64,000 bases of DNA from a virus. The notes under the pieces were generated by a model. The model had not been told where the DNA came from and ran no database searches. It worked only from the letters and a program-made list of their open reading frames with translations. The position numbers were made by a program, and so were the translations under genes. Positions 47,420 to 57,440 of the stretch are shown here, in pieces (position 1 is the stretch's first letter; each line of letters begins with the position of its first letter). Where the stretch lies: the IMG/VR virus record IMGVR_UViG_3300007735_000797, positions 1 through 64,000 of that record. One strand, written 5' to 3'.

Positions 47420-50400
47420 ATGGCTGAATTAACACACTCACATAACATTAGCGGAACTCTTATAGGCCTTACACCCGGAAGTGCTCCTTTAACCGTTGGA
47501 TTAACCTTTTCTGTTGATGGTGTGTCATTCTCCTCTGTAAATTTTGATCTTCGCATTGATGTAGATACTTTTGATTTAAGTGTTCCTTATACTTCTATTG
47601 ATACTTTTAGAGAATTAAATGGAAGTTCAGAAGTTCTAATTGCAAATAATTCAAATGGACTTATTGTTAGTAACACTGGAACTACATGGAACCATTTTAT
47701 TGGAATTACATTATATTCCCCGCAACAAAATATTTTTAATGCCGGATTAGCAAATCAAATGCTAGCTGGTGATTTACATTATCGAACAAGAGCAAATAAT
47801 TTTTCTTTAAAATATGGAGCGTTTGGTCAAACAGGAAGTGGCCAAATAGCAGAAGTCGCATCATCAACAAGAGGCGAAACACTTTCATTTAGACCATTTA
47901 ATATTGTTTCGGCTACAAATGGAGTTGCAGGATCCACTCTCGGATTAACTTTACAATCTGCTAATATTCAAAGATATTATGTTGGTATTGGTACTGGTGC
48001 AACATTTTTTGGTATTGTTTCATTACTAGGATGCACCAATGGTATTAATTTAAATTCTTCTAATTTAACATCTACACAAATTTCAGAAATAAATGCTGAT
48101 TACTTAGATCCTAATATTTCTGGTACTGATTCAAAATTCAATACACTCAGAAGAATTATTGATAATTCTGGTACAACAATATTCAATACTTCTTATACAG
48201 AATTTGTAGTGCCAAAACATATTCCGACTGGAAGTTATTATTTAATGCCAATCCCAAATTCATTTTTTGGACTTCCGGCATTTAGCAATGACGAATCCTT
48301 TACAGCTTCGGGACAAAATATTAATTTATCACAAACAAATATTAATATTACAAATAATATATCTTCTGGGTTGACTGGAGTTTATAGTTTATCATCTGGT
48401 GTAACGCATTTTACAACGGCAATATCAACAAGACTTCCAATTGTATCACAAGCCTTTTCTAATGTAGATTTTGCTGATAAAACTTTTTCGATATTTGATC
48501 CAATAACATTTAATTTAGTTACATCTCCCTATGGAATTACAAATAATTTAACAGGAAATACGTTTCATAAGTTAGATTATGGCTTTAATAATAGAGGAAC
48601 AACTAACTATGGAGGTGCTTTAACGGATAATCCTGTATCTCATGTACCACCATTATTTGGATTTATTCCTATTGGATTAACTATTGGAAATACTCTAACT
48701 GTATTATTAGATGGTATTACATTTTACGAAAAAATTTATAATCCATATAATGTTAATTTTAATAATACATCACTTGCACATTTTTATACAAGTGAAAGTA
48801 CTATACAAAATAATAAACGTTTTATACGTTTAATAAATGAATCTGGCGATTTAGCTGCTAAAAGAAATTTAAATCACATCAATAGAGCATTTTATAGAGT
48901 TGATTTTAATAATCATGCTAATCCTTGGGGATTTACTGGATTTACTTTTGGTCAAGGATCTACACAAAGCCAATTAAAGGTATTTTACGGTAATCCTGCA
49001 AATGGTATATCATTTATTCTACCAATAAATACAGGCTCACCAGCAGACTTTTACTCGTTAACCGGGCAAGACGTTTTTATTCCGATTCAAGGCACTGCTA
49101 GTGGATCTACATTGACCCCGGGAGCTTCTGTTGAAATACACTATCAAAATAGACCACTTGGGTATCTAGAAAAATTAAATTTATATAATGCATCTGGTAA
49201 TTTTGCTTTAGGAATTACTATTGCGGATAATAGAACCTTTATTCCAAAAAACACAACTGAATTGGGATATATAAGAAAAAACTTTGATCAATCTAATGTT
49301 GAAACTTTTATTGTCCCAAATTTAAATAGTGTTGGATCTACTGGAACTGCAAGAATATCATTTATTAGAGGGGATGGAGTAAGTTTTGAATTTGGCTCAA
49401 CTCCGATCACAACTCCATTTAGAACATTTTCACCTATACACACGATAGGAAATATTTCTGGACTGACGTTAATCGCAACTGGGGTTACACAATCAACAAG
49501 CCCAACAAGCTTTACAAGATTTATTGCTCCTGCTGTTGATTTAATGCGAATAACTGTAAATCATGGCCTAACAAATCTTGAGTCCGGAATAATTGGAAGA
49601 AATAATATCCACAGTAGATATTATATGCAATCAAATGTTGATAATTTTTTAACTGATGGTAGTTTCTATAGAGGTTATTTGAGTTTTATACTTGATTCTG
49701 TCGGTCCAGAAAATGTTGTAAATAATGGTATTAGTGTTACAAATCGTACATTGCGTTCTTTTAGAGAAGCTGCTTTAGAACGTGCTAATAACATAAATGC
49801 TATAAATGGCATTTCTTTGAGTATTCCTTTGAGAAATTTTCAAGGTGTTATCACTGAAGGTTGGCCATTCGATACAATTGAAGGTAATAGTTCATTAACT
49901 CAATTGATGAACTATTTTAATGGCCCACCATTGACCGAGGCTCAATTATCAGCAGTTGCAGACACATTTAATTATCCTCAATATGATACCGGGTTTACAC
50001 TTATGTTTGATCAGGGTGACAGTCCGGATGAGACTTTTAATAACGGGGAATGGTTTCTTGCAAATCCTCAATCGTTCTTAAGATATTCCAGTGGCAGCAC
50101 GTTCTTCCCATCAACTGCATTTAGTTTTGATAATACCACGATAAGCTTTCCACACTACATTTTCTATGACTATAGAATTACTGGTGTGACTTTATCATCT
50201 ACATCTTCTGTTCAATCGCAACAATCATTAACAACAACAATAACTGTACAAGATTTACCTCACGCATCAATTTTTGATGGATTAAGACTATCAGTTCTTA
50301 ATGGTACTTCTGAAGTGTTTACAAAAAATTTATTATATACAACTTCTAGCAGTAATGATTATAGAATACCCGGTTATTCTGGGTTAGGTGTAACAAATTA

Positions 50401-51802
50401 TGCTGCTTATTATACAACTACTCCAAGGGCAATAACTGGTATTTTTGTAGGTAGTGGAGTTACGTTAGGGGGAATAACTATTAGTCCCCCAGCAACTGGT
50501 TGGCCAGCTTCTGCGACTCTTACTGTAAGAGTAAGTCCAATATTTAAATCATTTATTAATATTACAAGTGATGTTGATGTTTTACGGACTAATTCTTATG
50601 TTAGAGATACATCATTCTCAACTGCTGCTCAACCAACAACTGGTGGGGGTGGTGGTGGATCGTCTAGTGGATCCGTAAGCGTATCAGAATCTGTTGTTAC
50701 TGGTGTCGCTTTCACCTCAACCGAAAACGATTTCTATGCAGGATTCCTCTGTGGTACTACTGCTTATAATATTATTACAAATAATAGTACTGCTTCGTAT
50801 TCAGTACTAACCAGTAGCAGCACAGCCTACGCCAACGCCAAGGCTGCGTTTGATGCTGGAACTCTAACGTCAAACACTTCAACAGACATTGAAATTCATT
50901 CTTTACTTAACTATATGGATTACGGTGGAAACATAATTGTTGCCCCAACAATTGATGGATTGTTAGGAAGCAATTATGAATATGATGTAGTATTTGCTGA
51001 AGACAATAAGAGATATGGTGAATTGATGCGTATTGGTTCTGAAAAGAATCATGCAATTGTTATTGTTGGAACCTCCCTTGAAGAGGATGCAGCCTCATTT
51101 GCAGCTCCAGCATATACTAATCTCAATTCAGCAGGGCTTGTTGATGGATTGACCTATATGACAACTGCAAATAAGGGTGAATATGTGTTCTCAGTGCTAG
51201 GATACAAGAATAGAACCCGTTTCTATGGTTCCGGAACTGATACTGTTCGCCTTTATCTGTCCTCTGATGTTGCAGGCGCATATGCTCGTTCGTATGTAGA
51301 GAATAAATACCACTTATCAAGCTCTGGTTCGATTAGAGGCGGAATCAAAACTTATTCAAATATTACTCCAACTATTGTAGATCGTGATCTCTCTGGCTAT
51401 TACACCAGAGGTATCAACACAATCTACATTCCAAGCGGTACAAACAGAGCTGCTATTTGGGGAGATGCCACTGGTATTACTACAGGAAACGAAGTATATA
51501 GAAAGTCGGCTTCAATCTCCAAGAACACTAGCACAATTAAGAGAGAATTCAAGAAGATCTTTGAAGACTTCCAATTTGAACAAAATAATGCTGGTACAAG
51601 AGCACAATTCGTTTCAAGAGCAACTACTGTTCTTGATAAGTTGCAATCTGTTGGTGGCCTTGCTTCTTACACGTTAATTTGCAATGAAACAAACAATACC
51701 CCAACTGTAATTGCACAGAAGAGATTGGTTGTTGACTTGACAATAGTACCGAATAATTCAATCGAATCTATAGTCTTGAATTTTGTTCTTAATCAAATCT
51801 AA
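47420..51802 (+). CDS. 18: Tail sheath protein with giant N-terminal extension, 1460 aa
   Basis: The last approximately 370 residues are a sheath C-terminal domain: L-N-Y-M-D-Y-G-G, Y-V-F-S-V-L-G-Y-K, F-E-D-F-Q-F-E-Q-N-N-x-x-T-R, Y-T-L-I-C-N-E-T-N-N-T-P, R-L-V-V-D-L-T-I-V-P. A Gly/Ser linker near residues 1073-1088 joins it to about 1070 residues of beta-rich Asn/Thr/Gly/Ser sequence unlike T4 gp18 domains I-III. It may decorate the outside of the sheath. It starts right after the terminase stop and is followed by two more sheath-type genes. Confidence 0.8.
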   Translation: MAELTHSHNISGTLIGLTPGSAPLTVGLTFSVDGVSFSSVNFDLRIDVDTFDLSVPYTSIDTFRELNGSSEVLIANNSNGLIVSNTGTTWNHFIGITLYSPQQNIFNAGLANQMLAGDLHYRTRANNFSLKYGAFGQTGSGQIAEVASSTRGETLSFRPFNIVSATNGVAGSTLGLTLQSANIQRYYVGIGTGATFFGIVSLLGCTNGINLNSSNLTSTQISEINADYLDPNISGTDSKFNTLRRIIDNSGTTIFNTSYTEFVVPKHIPTGSYYLMPIPNSFFGLPAFSNDESFTASGQNINLSQTNINITNNISSGLTGVYSLSSGVTHFTTAISTRLPIVSQAFSNVDFADKTFSIFDPITFNLVTSPYGITNNLTGNTFHKLDYGFNNRGTTNYGGALTDNPVSHVPPLFGFIPIGLTIGNTLTVLLDGITFYEKIYNPYNVNFNNTSLAHFYTSESTIQNNKRFIRLINESGDLAAKRNLNHINRAFYRVDFNNHANPWGFTGFTFGQGSTQSQLKVFYGNPANGISFILPINTGSPADFYSLTGQDVFIPIQGTASGSTLTPGASVEIHYQNRPLGYLEKLNLYNASGNFALGITIADNRTFIPKNTTELGYIRKNFDQSNVETFIVPNLNSVGSTGTARISFIRGDGVSFEFGSTPITTPFRTFSPIHTIGNISGLTLIATGVTQSTSPTSFTRFIAPAVDLMRITVNHGLTNLESGIIGRNNIHSRYYMQSNVDNFLTDGSFYRGYLSFILDSVGPENVVNNGISVTNRTLRSFREAALERANNINAINGISLSIPLRNFQGVITEGWPFDTIEGNSSLTQLMNYFNGPPLTEAQLSAVADTFNYPQYDTGFTLMFDQGDSPDETFNNGEWFLANPQSFLRYSSGSTFFPSTAFSFDNTTISFPHYIFYDYRITGVTLSSTSSVQSQQSLTTTITVQDLPHASIFDGLRLSVLNGTSEVFTKNLLYTTSSSNDYRIPGYSGLGVTNYAAYYTTTPRAITGIFVGSGVTLGGITISPPATGWPASATLTVRVSPIFKSFINITSDVDVLRTNSYVRDTSFSTAAQPTTGGGGGGSSSGSVSVSESVVTGVAFTSTENDFYAGFLCGTTAYNIITNNSTASYSVLTSSSTAYANAKAAFDAGTLTSNTSTDIEIHSLLNYMDYGGNIIVAPTIDGLLGSNYEYDVVFAEDNKRYGELMRIGSEKNHAIVIVGTSLEEDAASFAAPAYTNLNSAGLVDGLTYMTTANKGEYVFSVLGYKNRTRFYGSGTDTVRLYLSSDVAGAYARSYVENKYHLSSSGSIRGGIKTYSNITPTIVDRDLSGYYTRGINTIYIPSGTNRAAIWGDATGITTGNEVYRKSASISKNTSTIKREFKKIFEDFQFEQNNAGTRAQFVSRATTVLDKLQSVGGLASYTLICNETNNTPTVIAQKRLVVDLTIVPNNSIESIVLNFVLNQI

Positions 51803-51808
51803 TAAATA
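51802..51808 (+). promoter_or_regulatory. Late promoter ATAAATA
   Basis: Overlaps the preceding stop codon and ends 4 bases before the ATG at 51813, so the second sheath gene can be expressed separately. Confidence 0.6.
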
Positions 51809-51812
51809 GTAT

Positions 51813-52946
51813 ATGCCGATTACCACAACCACACAATCAAACACATTTAACATCACCCCAGTATCTGCTACAGATCACTATACTGGGTTTTTGTGTTCCA
51901 CATCGACATATAATTTATTAGGAACAACTGCTGATTCATTTACGAATCTTGAAACTATTTCAGACTCTATTTCTACATTAGCGGGAAGAACAAGCTATAC
52001 CAGTATTACCACAAATAGTCTAGTTGACAGAGAAATCCATTCAATATTTAATTGCATGGAATATGGTGGTAAAATGGTTATTTCTGGGACTACTGCTGGA
52101 CTAGCCTTATCGTCAGCTAAAATTTCAGAAGTTATAGCCGAGGATACCTCTAGATACAGCGACGTAATTAGTGTAGCCAAAGCTAGACTGAATTGCAATG
52201 CAATTATTGGTTCTGACAGAGATCAGAGTGGGGACTACACCACTCCTGATCAAGCATCAATTATATCCTCAGTATCAACTCAATTGGGGTCTACTGGCAC
52301 AACAGCAATTTCTTATCTCGCAGCCACAATTATTGGTTATAAGGAAAGGCCAAGATTCTACACAGGTAGTTCATCCTCTACAAGCGCAATTACAATTTTC
52401 CTTGTGTCTGATGCTGCTGGAGCAAATGCTAGAGCGTCAGCACAATCAAAACCATATTTAACCTCTGCTGGTGTTTATAGAGGAGAACTTTTAAATTATA
52501 CAAATGTTACCCCTAAGCTCTCGTTTACATCATCAACAACACTAGCCTCAAGAGGAATTAATTATTATAATTATCTCCAATCAAAGGGTAAATATTATCT
52601 TTGGGGCGATGAAACAGGATTTAGAGATAGCACAAGTGCTAAAAGTTCTTATGGTTTCTCCAAAGCATTCCTTTATATTAACCGCGAAGTAACTTCCATA
52701 TTGGATGATTATGTCTTTGAATTTAATGATGCTACCACTAGGTCAGCAATCAAATCAAAGATGCAGAATATACTTGATCCGATGATTTCAAGCGGTTCTT
52801 TGGTAAGTTATACTTTGATTTGCGACGAAACTAATAATCCACAAACAGTAATCAATCAGAGACAGCTTAAAGTAGATCTAACAATAGTACCAAATCTACC
52901 AGTTAAGAGCATTACTTTAAGCTTTAGCATATCTCTGTTATCATGA
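51813..52946 (+). CDS. 18: Tail sheath protein, second paralogue, 377 aa
   Basis: Homologous over its whole length to the C-terminal domain of the preceding protein: D-H-Y-T-G-F-L-C, F-N-C-M-E-Y-G-G, A-A-T-I-I-G-Y-K-E-R-P-R-F-Y, Y-V-F-E-F-N-D-A-T-T-R, Y-T-L-I-C-D-E-T-N-N, L-K-V-D-L-T-I-V-P. It lacks the long N-terminal extension, so it is a minimal sheath subunit (T4 gp18 has 659 aa). It may be the main building block. Own late promoter; it overlaps the next gene by 4 bases. Confidence 0.82.
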   Translation: MPITTTTQSNTFNITPVSATDHYTGFLCSTSTYNLLGTTADSFTNLETISDSISTLAGRTSYTSITTNSLVDREIHSIFNCMEYGGKMVISGTTAGLALSSAKISEVIAEDTSRYSDVISVAKARLNCNAIIGSDRDQSGDYTTPDQASIISSVSTQLGSTGTTAISYLAATIIGYKERPRFYTGSSSSTSAITIFLVSDAAGANARASAQSKPYLTSAGVYRGELLNYTNVTPKLSFTSSTTLASRGINYYNYLQSKGKYYLWGDETGFRDSTSAKSSYGFSKAFLYINREVTSILDDYVFEFNDATTRSAIKSKMQNILDPMISSGSLVSYTLICDETNNPQTVINQRQLKVDLTIVPNLPVKSITLSFSISLLS

Positions 52947-54355
52947 ACATAGTTAACTACGGACAAACTACAGTACCAAGCGATTTTAAAATTCTCGCTT
53001 TTGTATCTCCATTAACGCAAAGTGTTTTGTCCGGAATAACTACTTCAAGTCTTGGGTCTGATCAATTAACATATGTAGAGTCGTTAGAAGATTTTGTAGA
53101 TACTTTATTTGGTTATACTGCTATAACTTTTCAAGCTGGATCAGGAGCAACTGCTGAGAAAATAACGGATGTGGAGTTACATGGCATAATGACGATGCTT
53201 GAATATGGAGCATCTGTATATGTTATGAATACTACTGGTTTAACAGAATCAGGTGCATATACAACAAAAAATATTCAAAGCGTTATTAACTCGACAGGTG
53301 CAGGGTGCATTGTTAACAATGTATTTGATGGATTGACTGGTTCTGGGTTTACTGGAATACAAGATACTCCAATAATAATTCAAAATACAGATTTTGAACA
53401 AAGATTATTAAATTATTTTATCACAGAAGTTAATGATCCCGGAAATACAGCTGGAACCCCCTTTACATATAACGATCAGCTGGGCGAAATATATGCCAAT
53501 TTTCAAGATGACATTCAGCCATCTGATACATTTACAGAATTATTTCCTTCATTAGGTAAGTTTGCTTATGATACATTTCCATCGGCAGTTTATGGAACTT
53601 CAGAATATAATAATTTTATCGTATCCAACGGAAAATTAATCGATCAAAATATTATAGAGCTTTTGGGTATTAAGATAAGAAATAGATGTATCAATCCAGA
53701 GACAAACCCAGAATCTACAAGTGAACTTTGGACTAAAATTCCGGTTCCGATGGTTTATGATCTAGCTGGTCAGTTTTCAAGGCTTAATTTAGCCGGAACT
53801 CCATGGAGCAGCACATCAAATTTCTTGGTAGGTCCATTGCTTAATATTGTTCAAGACGATGGTGAATATGTTTTGCCGTTTTCGGATAGCAATTCAGTGG
53901 CTGAGTTTAAAAATACCATCACCGGACTTATCAATAATAGAATAAATTATGCAACTTTCTATAGTTTTGACGGAATTTATGGTTGCTATTTCTTAAGTGA
54001 TCTGACTTGCGAATCTCAAACTGATAATTCGGCTCCATTTACGCTGGCTCAAAGCGAAAAAAGCGTTTATTTTGTAAACATTACAAAGTATATTAAAACT
54101 AAAATTTCATCAATTTGTGAAAATTATGTGTTTGAACTAAACAATGAGATAACTCGTTTACAGTTAACATCTGAAATATTAACCTTCATGAATGGATTGC
54201 TGTCTGACGGAGCTATTAATAACTTTAATATTGTTGCGGATGATACAAATAACACATTTGAAGATCGTATAAATAGAAGGTTGAGGGTAGATGTATCCTA
54301 TACAACTAATCCAACAAATGATTTTGTGGAGCAATCAATAATTATCATACCTTAA
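52943..54355 (+). CDS. 18: Tail sheath protein, third paralogue, 470 aa
   Basis: A sheath-type protein by H-G-I-M-T-M-L-E-Y-G-A, the late I-C-E-N-Y-V-F-E-L-N-N-E-I-T-R block, N-I-V-A-D-D-T-N-N and R-L-R-V-D-V-S-Y. It carries a different middle region (around residues 130-330) from the other two. Three tandem sheath genes followed by two tube genes is the arrangement seen in Afp/PVC-type contractile injection systems; a specialised ring near the baseplate or neck is possible. Confidence 0.8.
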   Translation: MNIVNYGQTTVPSDFKILAFVSPLTQSVLSGITTSSLGSDQLTYVESLEDFVDTLFGYTAITFQAGSGATAEKITDVELHGIMTMLEYGASVYVMNTTGLTESGAYTTKNIQSVINSTGAGCIVNNVFDGLTGSGFTGIQDTPIIIQNTDFEQRLLNYFITEVNDPGNTAGTPFTYNDQLGEIYANFQDDIQPSDTFTELFPSLGKFAYDTFPSAVYGTSEYNNFIVSNGKLIDQNIIELLGIKIRNRCINPETNPESTSELWTKIPVPMVYDLAGQFSRLNLAGTPWSSTSNFLVGPLLNIVQDDGEYVLPFSDSNSVAEFKNTITGLINNRINYATFYSFDGIYGCYFLSDLTCESQTDNSAPFTLAQSEKSVYFVNITKYIKTKISSICENYVFELNNEITRLQLTSEILTFMNGLLSDGAINNFNIVADDTNNTFEDRINRRLRVDVSYTTNPTNDFVEQSIIIIP

Positions 54356-54382
54356 AATACATAGATAATAGGGTAGAAAACG

Positions 54383-54916
54383 ATGAGCAACGCAAATTCA
54401 CTAAGTTATTTTAAACAAAAATTCAACGGTGGTACTCGCCAAAATCGATTTGAGGTTGAGGGACAATGGCCGAATATTTCGGAAAATCCCAAAACATGCT
54501 TTCATATTGTTTCTGCAAGTATGCCACAGTCAGATGTTGGCATAATTCAAATTCCTTACAGAGGAAGAGTTTTAAATATAGCTGGAGATAGAGAATATGA
54601 AGCTTGGAACTTAGTGATTTATGATGACACAGGTACTAATTCTTTATGGAAAGCATTTACAAGTTGGTCTAACATAATTAATAAAATTTCTGGAAATACC
54701 ATAAATCCTCAAAATGTAAATTTTAGAAATGTAAAAACTAATTGGAAAGTAAGACAACTTAATACAACTAACAATGGAACTATTCGTGAACTTGAGTTGT
54801 TGGGTTGTTGGCCAGCTTCTGTAGGAGCTTTAAATTTCAATGCTTCAAATGTTAATCCTGTTGTTTTTAATGTAACTATGAATTACGATCAATTTAGGAT
54901 AACAAAATACTCATGA
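54383..54916 (+). CDS. 19: Tail tube protein gp19, first copy
   Basis: N-terminus with F-K-Q-K-F-N-G-G-T-R-Q-N-R-F-E-V-E-G and Y-R-G-R-V-L-N-I-A-G-D-R-E-Y-E-A-W: the gp19 tail-tube family (T4: 163 aa; here 177). Polymerises as hexamer rings to make the tube inside the sheath. A TACATAGATAATAGGG late-promoter-like sequence precedes it. It overlaps the second copy by 4 bases. Confidence 0.85.
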   Translation: MSNANSLSYFKQKFNGGTRQNRFEVEGQWPNISENPKTCFHIVSASMPQSDVGIIQIPYRGRVLNIAGDREYEAWNLVIYDDTGTNSLWKAFTSWSNIINKISGNTINPQNVNFRNVKTNWKVRQLNTTNNGTIRELELLGCWPASVGALNFNASNVNPVVFNVTMNYDQFRITKYS

Positions 54917-55488
54917 GCTGCGATAGCAAAATTTCAACTTTCAGAGATGCATTCGCATCATTCCCAAGAGGAAACAGATATTCCATTTCAGGTCAAATTC
55001 CCAATTCAAATAATGGATGGGGTAATGATAATACTGGTGGATTTCATATTCATGCTTTGGCATTGAATGTTCCTCCAGCAAATCTTACAACTCTTCGATA
55101 CAATTATAGAGGTAGAACCCTCAAAAATCCCGGAGATAGACTATTTCCATTTTGGAATGTCACTATTTTGGACGATACAGGGACTGATACCGTGTGGGAA
55201 GCGTTCCACAAATGGAGTAACAGTATCAATGATCATGATTCAAATTTAAGAACTACCTCCGCTTCAAGCTATGATTCTTATAAGCAGAATGGATGGATAG
55301 TTAAGCAATTAGGTCTCAACGGAGATACGATTAAAAGCGTAACTCTTGACGGTTGCTTTCCTTACATTGTTGGACCAATTGAGCTTGATATGAATCAAAA
55401 AAATACCGTTTGTCAATTTAGCATGGTAATAGCATACGATAGCGTGGTTGATGTGTTTACAAAAGACGGAACAATTAATATTAATTAA
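54913..55488 (+). CDS. 19: Tail tube protein, second copy
   Basis: Clearly related to the first copy: F-P-R-G-N-R-Y-S-I-S-G-Q-I-P, Y-N-Y-R-G-R-T-L-K-N-P-G-D-R-L-F and W-N-V-T-I-L-D-D-T-G-T-D-T-V-W. Yet it is diverged enough (191 aa) to suggest a distinct position in the tube. Translationally coupled to the first copy and followed by the portal gene. Confidence 0.83.
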   Translation: MSCDSKISTFRDAFASFPRGNRYSISGQIPNSNNGWGNDNTGGFHIHALALNVPPANLTTLRYNYRGRTLKNPGDRLFPFWNVTILDDTGTDTVWEAFHKWSNSINDHDSNLRTTSASSYDSYKQNGWIVKQLGLNGDTIKSVTLDGCFPYIVGPIELDMNQKNTVCQFSMVIAYDSVVDVFTKDGTININ

Positions 55489-55499
55489 TAGGATTTATT

Positions 55500-57041
55500 A
55501 TGGCACTATCTGATATTTTAGGTTTTAGTTTTGGTAAGAAGAAAGGCAAAGAGGTTGAAGGTGATCAGTCGATTGCTTCCCCGATGCCACCAGAAGATTA
55601 TGATGGCAGTTATCTAGTAGAAACTGGTGGGGTTTATGGTACTTACATTGACTTCACTGGTAATGCGAGAGATGATGGTGCATTTATTGCCCAATATAGA
55701 AACATGTCTCTCTACCCAGAAGTTGATACGGCAATTGATGAAATTGTAAATGAGACTATCGTATTAGGAACAGATCGTAAACCTATTAAATTACAGCTTG
55801 ATAAGCTTAATCTTTCAGATAGCATCAAATCAAAGATTCACAAAGAATTCGATCACCTTTTAAAGATTTTAGATTTCAAAGGCAAGTGCTATGAAATTTT
55901 TCGTAGATGGTATATCGATGGAAAAATTTATTATTACATTGAAATCGATAACGATAATCCACAACAAGGTATAAGAAAGCTTATACCACTTGATCCAATC
56001 AAAATCAAGAAGATCAAGAATCTAAAGAAAAATCAAAAACGAGTTGGTTCTGCTATAGTTCCTCTTATTCAGGAAGTAGAGGAATATTATCTTTATACAG
56101 ATACTAACAAAGATTCTTTGATATCAACAGGACCAACAGGCCTTAGATTATCTACGGATTCTATTTGCTATGCCCACTCTGGTTTAGTTGACATGAACAC
56201 CAAGAGAGTTGTCGGCTACCTACAAAAGGCAATTCGAACAATGAACATGTTGCGTCAGCTAGAAGACGCAATCGTTGTTTATAGAATTTCACGCGCACCA
56301 GAACGTCGTATCTTTTATATCGATGTCGGTAATTTGCCAAAGCAAAAGGCAGAACAATATGTCCGTGAATTGATGAATAGATATCGCAATCGAATGATCT
56401 ACAATCAGGCCACTGGTGAAATCAAGGATGACCGTAATCATATGGCCATGCTTGAAGATTACTGGATGCCAAGAAGAGAGGGTGGTAGAGGCACGGAAAT
56501 CTCTACCCTTGATGGCGGTCAGAACCTCGGTGAAATGACCGATGTTGAATATTTTAAGCGTAAACTATATCAATCATTAAATATTCCTGCATCAAGATTA
56601 GCTGGCGACAACCAGTTTAACATGGGTCGATCTGCTGAAATCACAAGAGATGAAGTAAAATTCTTCAAGTTCATCGAAAGAATCCGTTTACGCTTCTCGG
56701 TTCTATTCTTGAATTTACTAAAGGTACAGTTGGTTCTCAAAGGAATTATTACTGTAGAAGATTGGGATGACATGTATTCTGATATTGAGTTTGAATTCAA
56801 TACAGATTCATATTTTAATGATATCAAGGATGCAGAAGTTCTTGCTAGCAGATTGGATCTTGTAGCAGCCGCCGAGCAATACATTGGTAAATATTTTTCT
56901 ACCGATTACATTCGTAAAAATATTTTGAAGCAATCTGATGAAGAAATTGAACTCATAAATACTCAGATGCAGTTTGATATTTTGAAGATGCAACAAGCTG
57001 CGGCAGCTCAACAACAGCAAATGCAACAGGAGCAACAATGA
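55500..57041 (+). CDS. 20: Portal protein gp20
   Basis: Twelve-subunit portal through which DNA is packaged and ejected. Diagnostic blocks: Y-R-N-M-S-L-Y-P-E-V-D-T-A-I-D-E-I-V-N-E, R-R-W-Y-I-D-G-K-I-Y-Y, A-I-R-T-M-N-M-L-R-Q-L-E-D-A, Y-R-I-S-R-A-P-E-R-R-I-F-Y-I-D-V-G-N, E-I-S-T-L-D-G-G and L-N-I-P-A-S-R-L. 513 aa (T4: 524). The C-terminus is a Gln-rich tail. Confidence 0.96.
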   Translation: MALSDILGFSFGKKKGKEVEGDQSIASPMPPEDYDGSYLVETGGVYGTYIDFTGNARDDGAFIAQYRNMSLYPEVDTAIDEIVNETIVLGTDRKPIKLQLDKLNLSDSIKSKIHKEFDHLLKILDFKGKCYEIFRRWYIDGKIYYYIEIDNDNPQQGIRKLIPLDPIKIKKIKNLKKNQKRVGSAIVPLIQEVEEYYLYTDTNKDSLISTGPTGLRLSTDSICYAHSGLVDMNTKRVVGYLQKAIRTMNMLRQLEDAIVVYRISRAPERRIFYIDVGNLPKQKAEQYVRELMNRYRNRMIYNQATGEIKDDRNHMAMLEDYWMPRREGGRGTEISTLDGGQNLGEMTDVEYFKRKLYQSLNIPASRLAGDNQFNMGRSAEITRDEVKFFKFIERIRLRFSVLFLNLLKVQLVLKGIITVEDWDDMYSDIEFEFNTDSYFNDIKDAEVLASRLDLVAAAEQYIGKYFSTDYIRKNILKQSDEEIELINTQMQFDILKMQQAAAAQQQQMQQEQQ

Positions 57042-57439
57042 AGCATAGACTAAAAAAGATTGTTTTTGAGTCCTTGGACAAGAACAAACTCCAATTTAAT
57101 ATTAAAAATGAGCTTTCTTTTAGAGTTAGCCAATTAATAAACGAAAAAATGCTTTTTGAGCAGAACAGAATGCTACAAAAATGCACTCCAAAAGTTTCGA
57201 CCGATTCTATGGTTAGATTTGTTTCTGTAATTAAGGAATCCCTACAATCCAAATATCCTATAGACATTAAATTAAACAACGGCGAAAATATAACTATTAA
57301 TAGCAAAGAAGGGCAGAAGTTGGCTATTTTGTTTGATAATCTAAATGAAAATAACCGTGTCAAAATGACTTCTTCGCTATTTGAGAATAGCAAAAACTAC
57401 AAAAATATTTTAGATTTCAGCAAAAATATAAGGAAATAA
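57038..57439 (+). CDS. Prohead-region protein, 133 aa
   Basis: Lies in the place of T4 gene 67 (prohead core) between portal and protease but is not clearly similar. A basic, helical N-terminus (K-H-R-L-K-K-I-V-F-E|S) contains an I-V-F-E site that gp21 might cut; Lys/Asn-rich throughout. A core protein is a reasonable inference from position. It overlaps gp20 by 4 bases. Confidence 0.55.
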   Translation: MKHRLKKIVFESLDKNKLQFNIKNELSFRVSQLINEKMLFEQNRMLQKCTPKVSTDSMVRFVSVIKESLQSKYPIDIKLNNGENITINSKEGQKLAILFDNLNENNRVKMTSSLFENSKNYKNILDFSKNIRK

Positions 57440-57440
57440 A

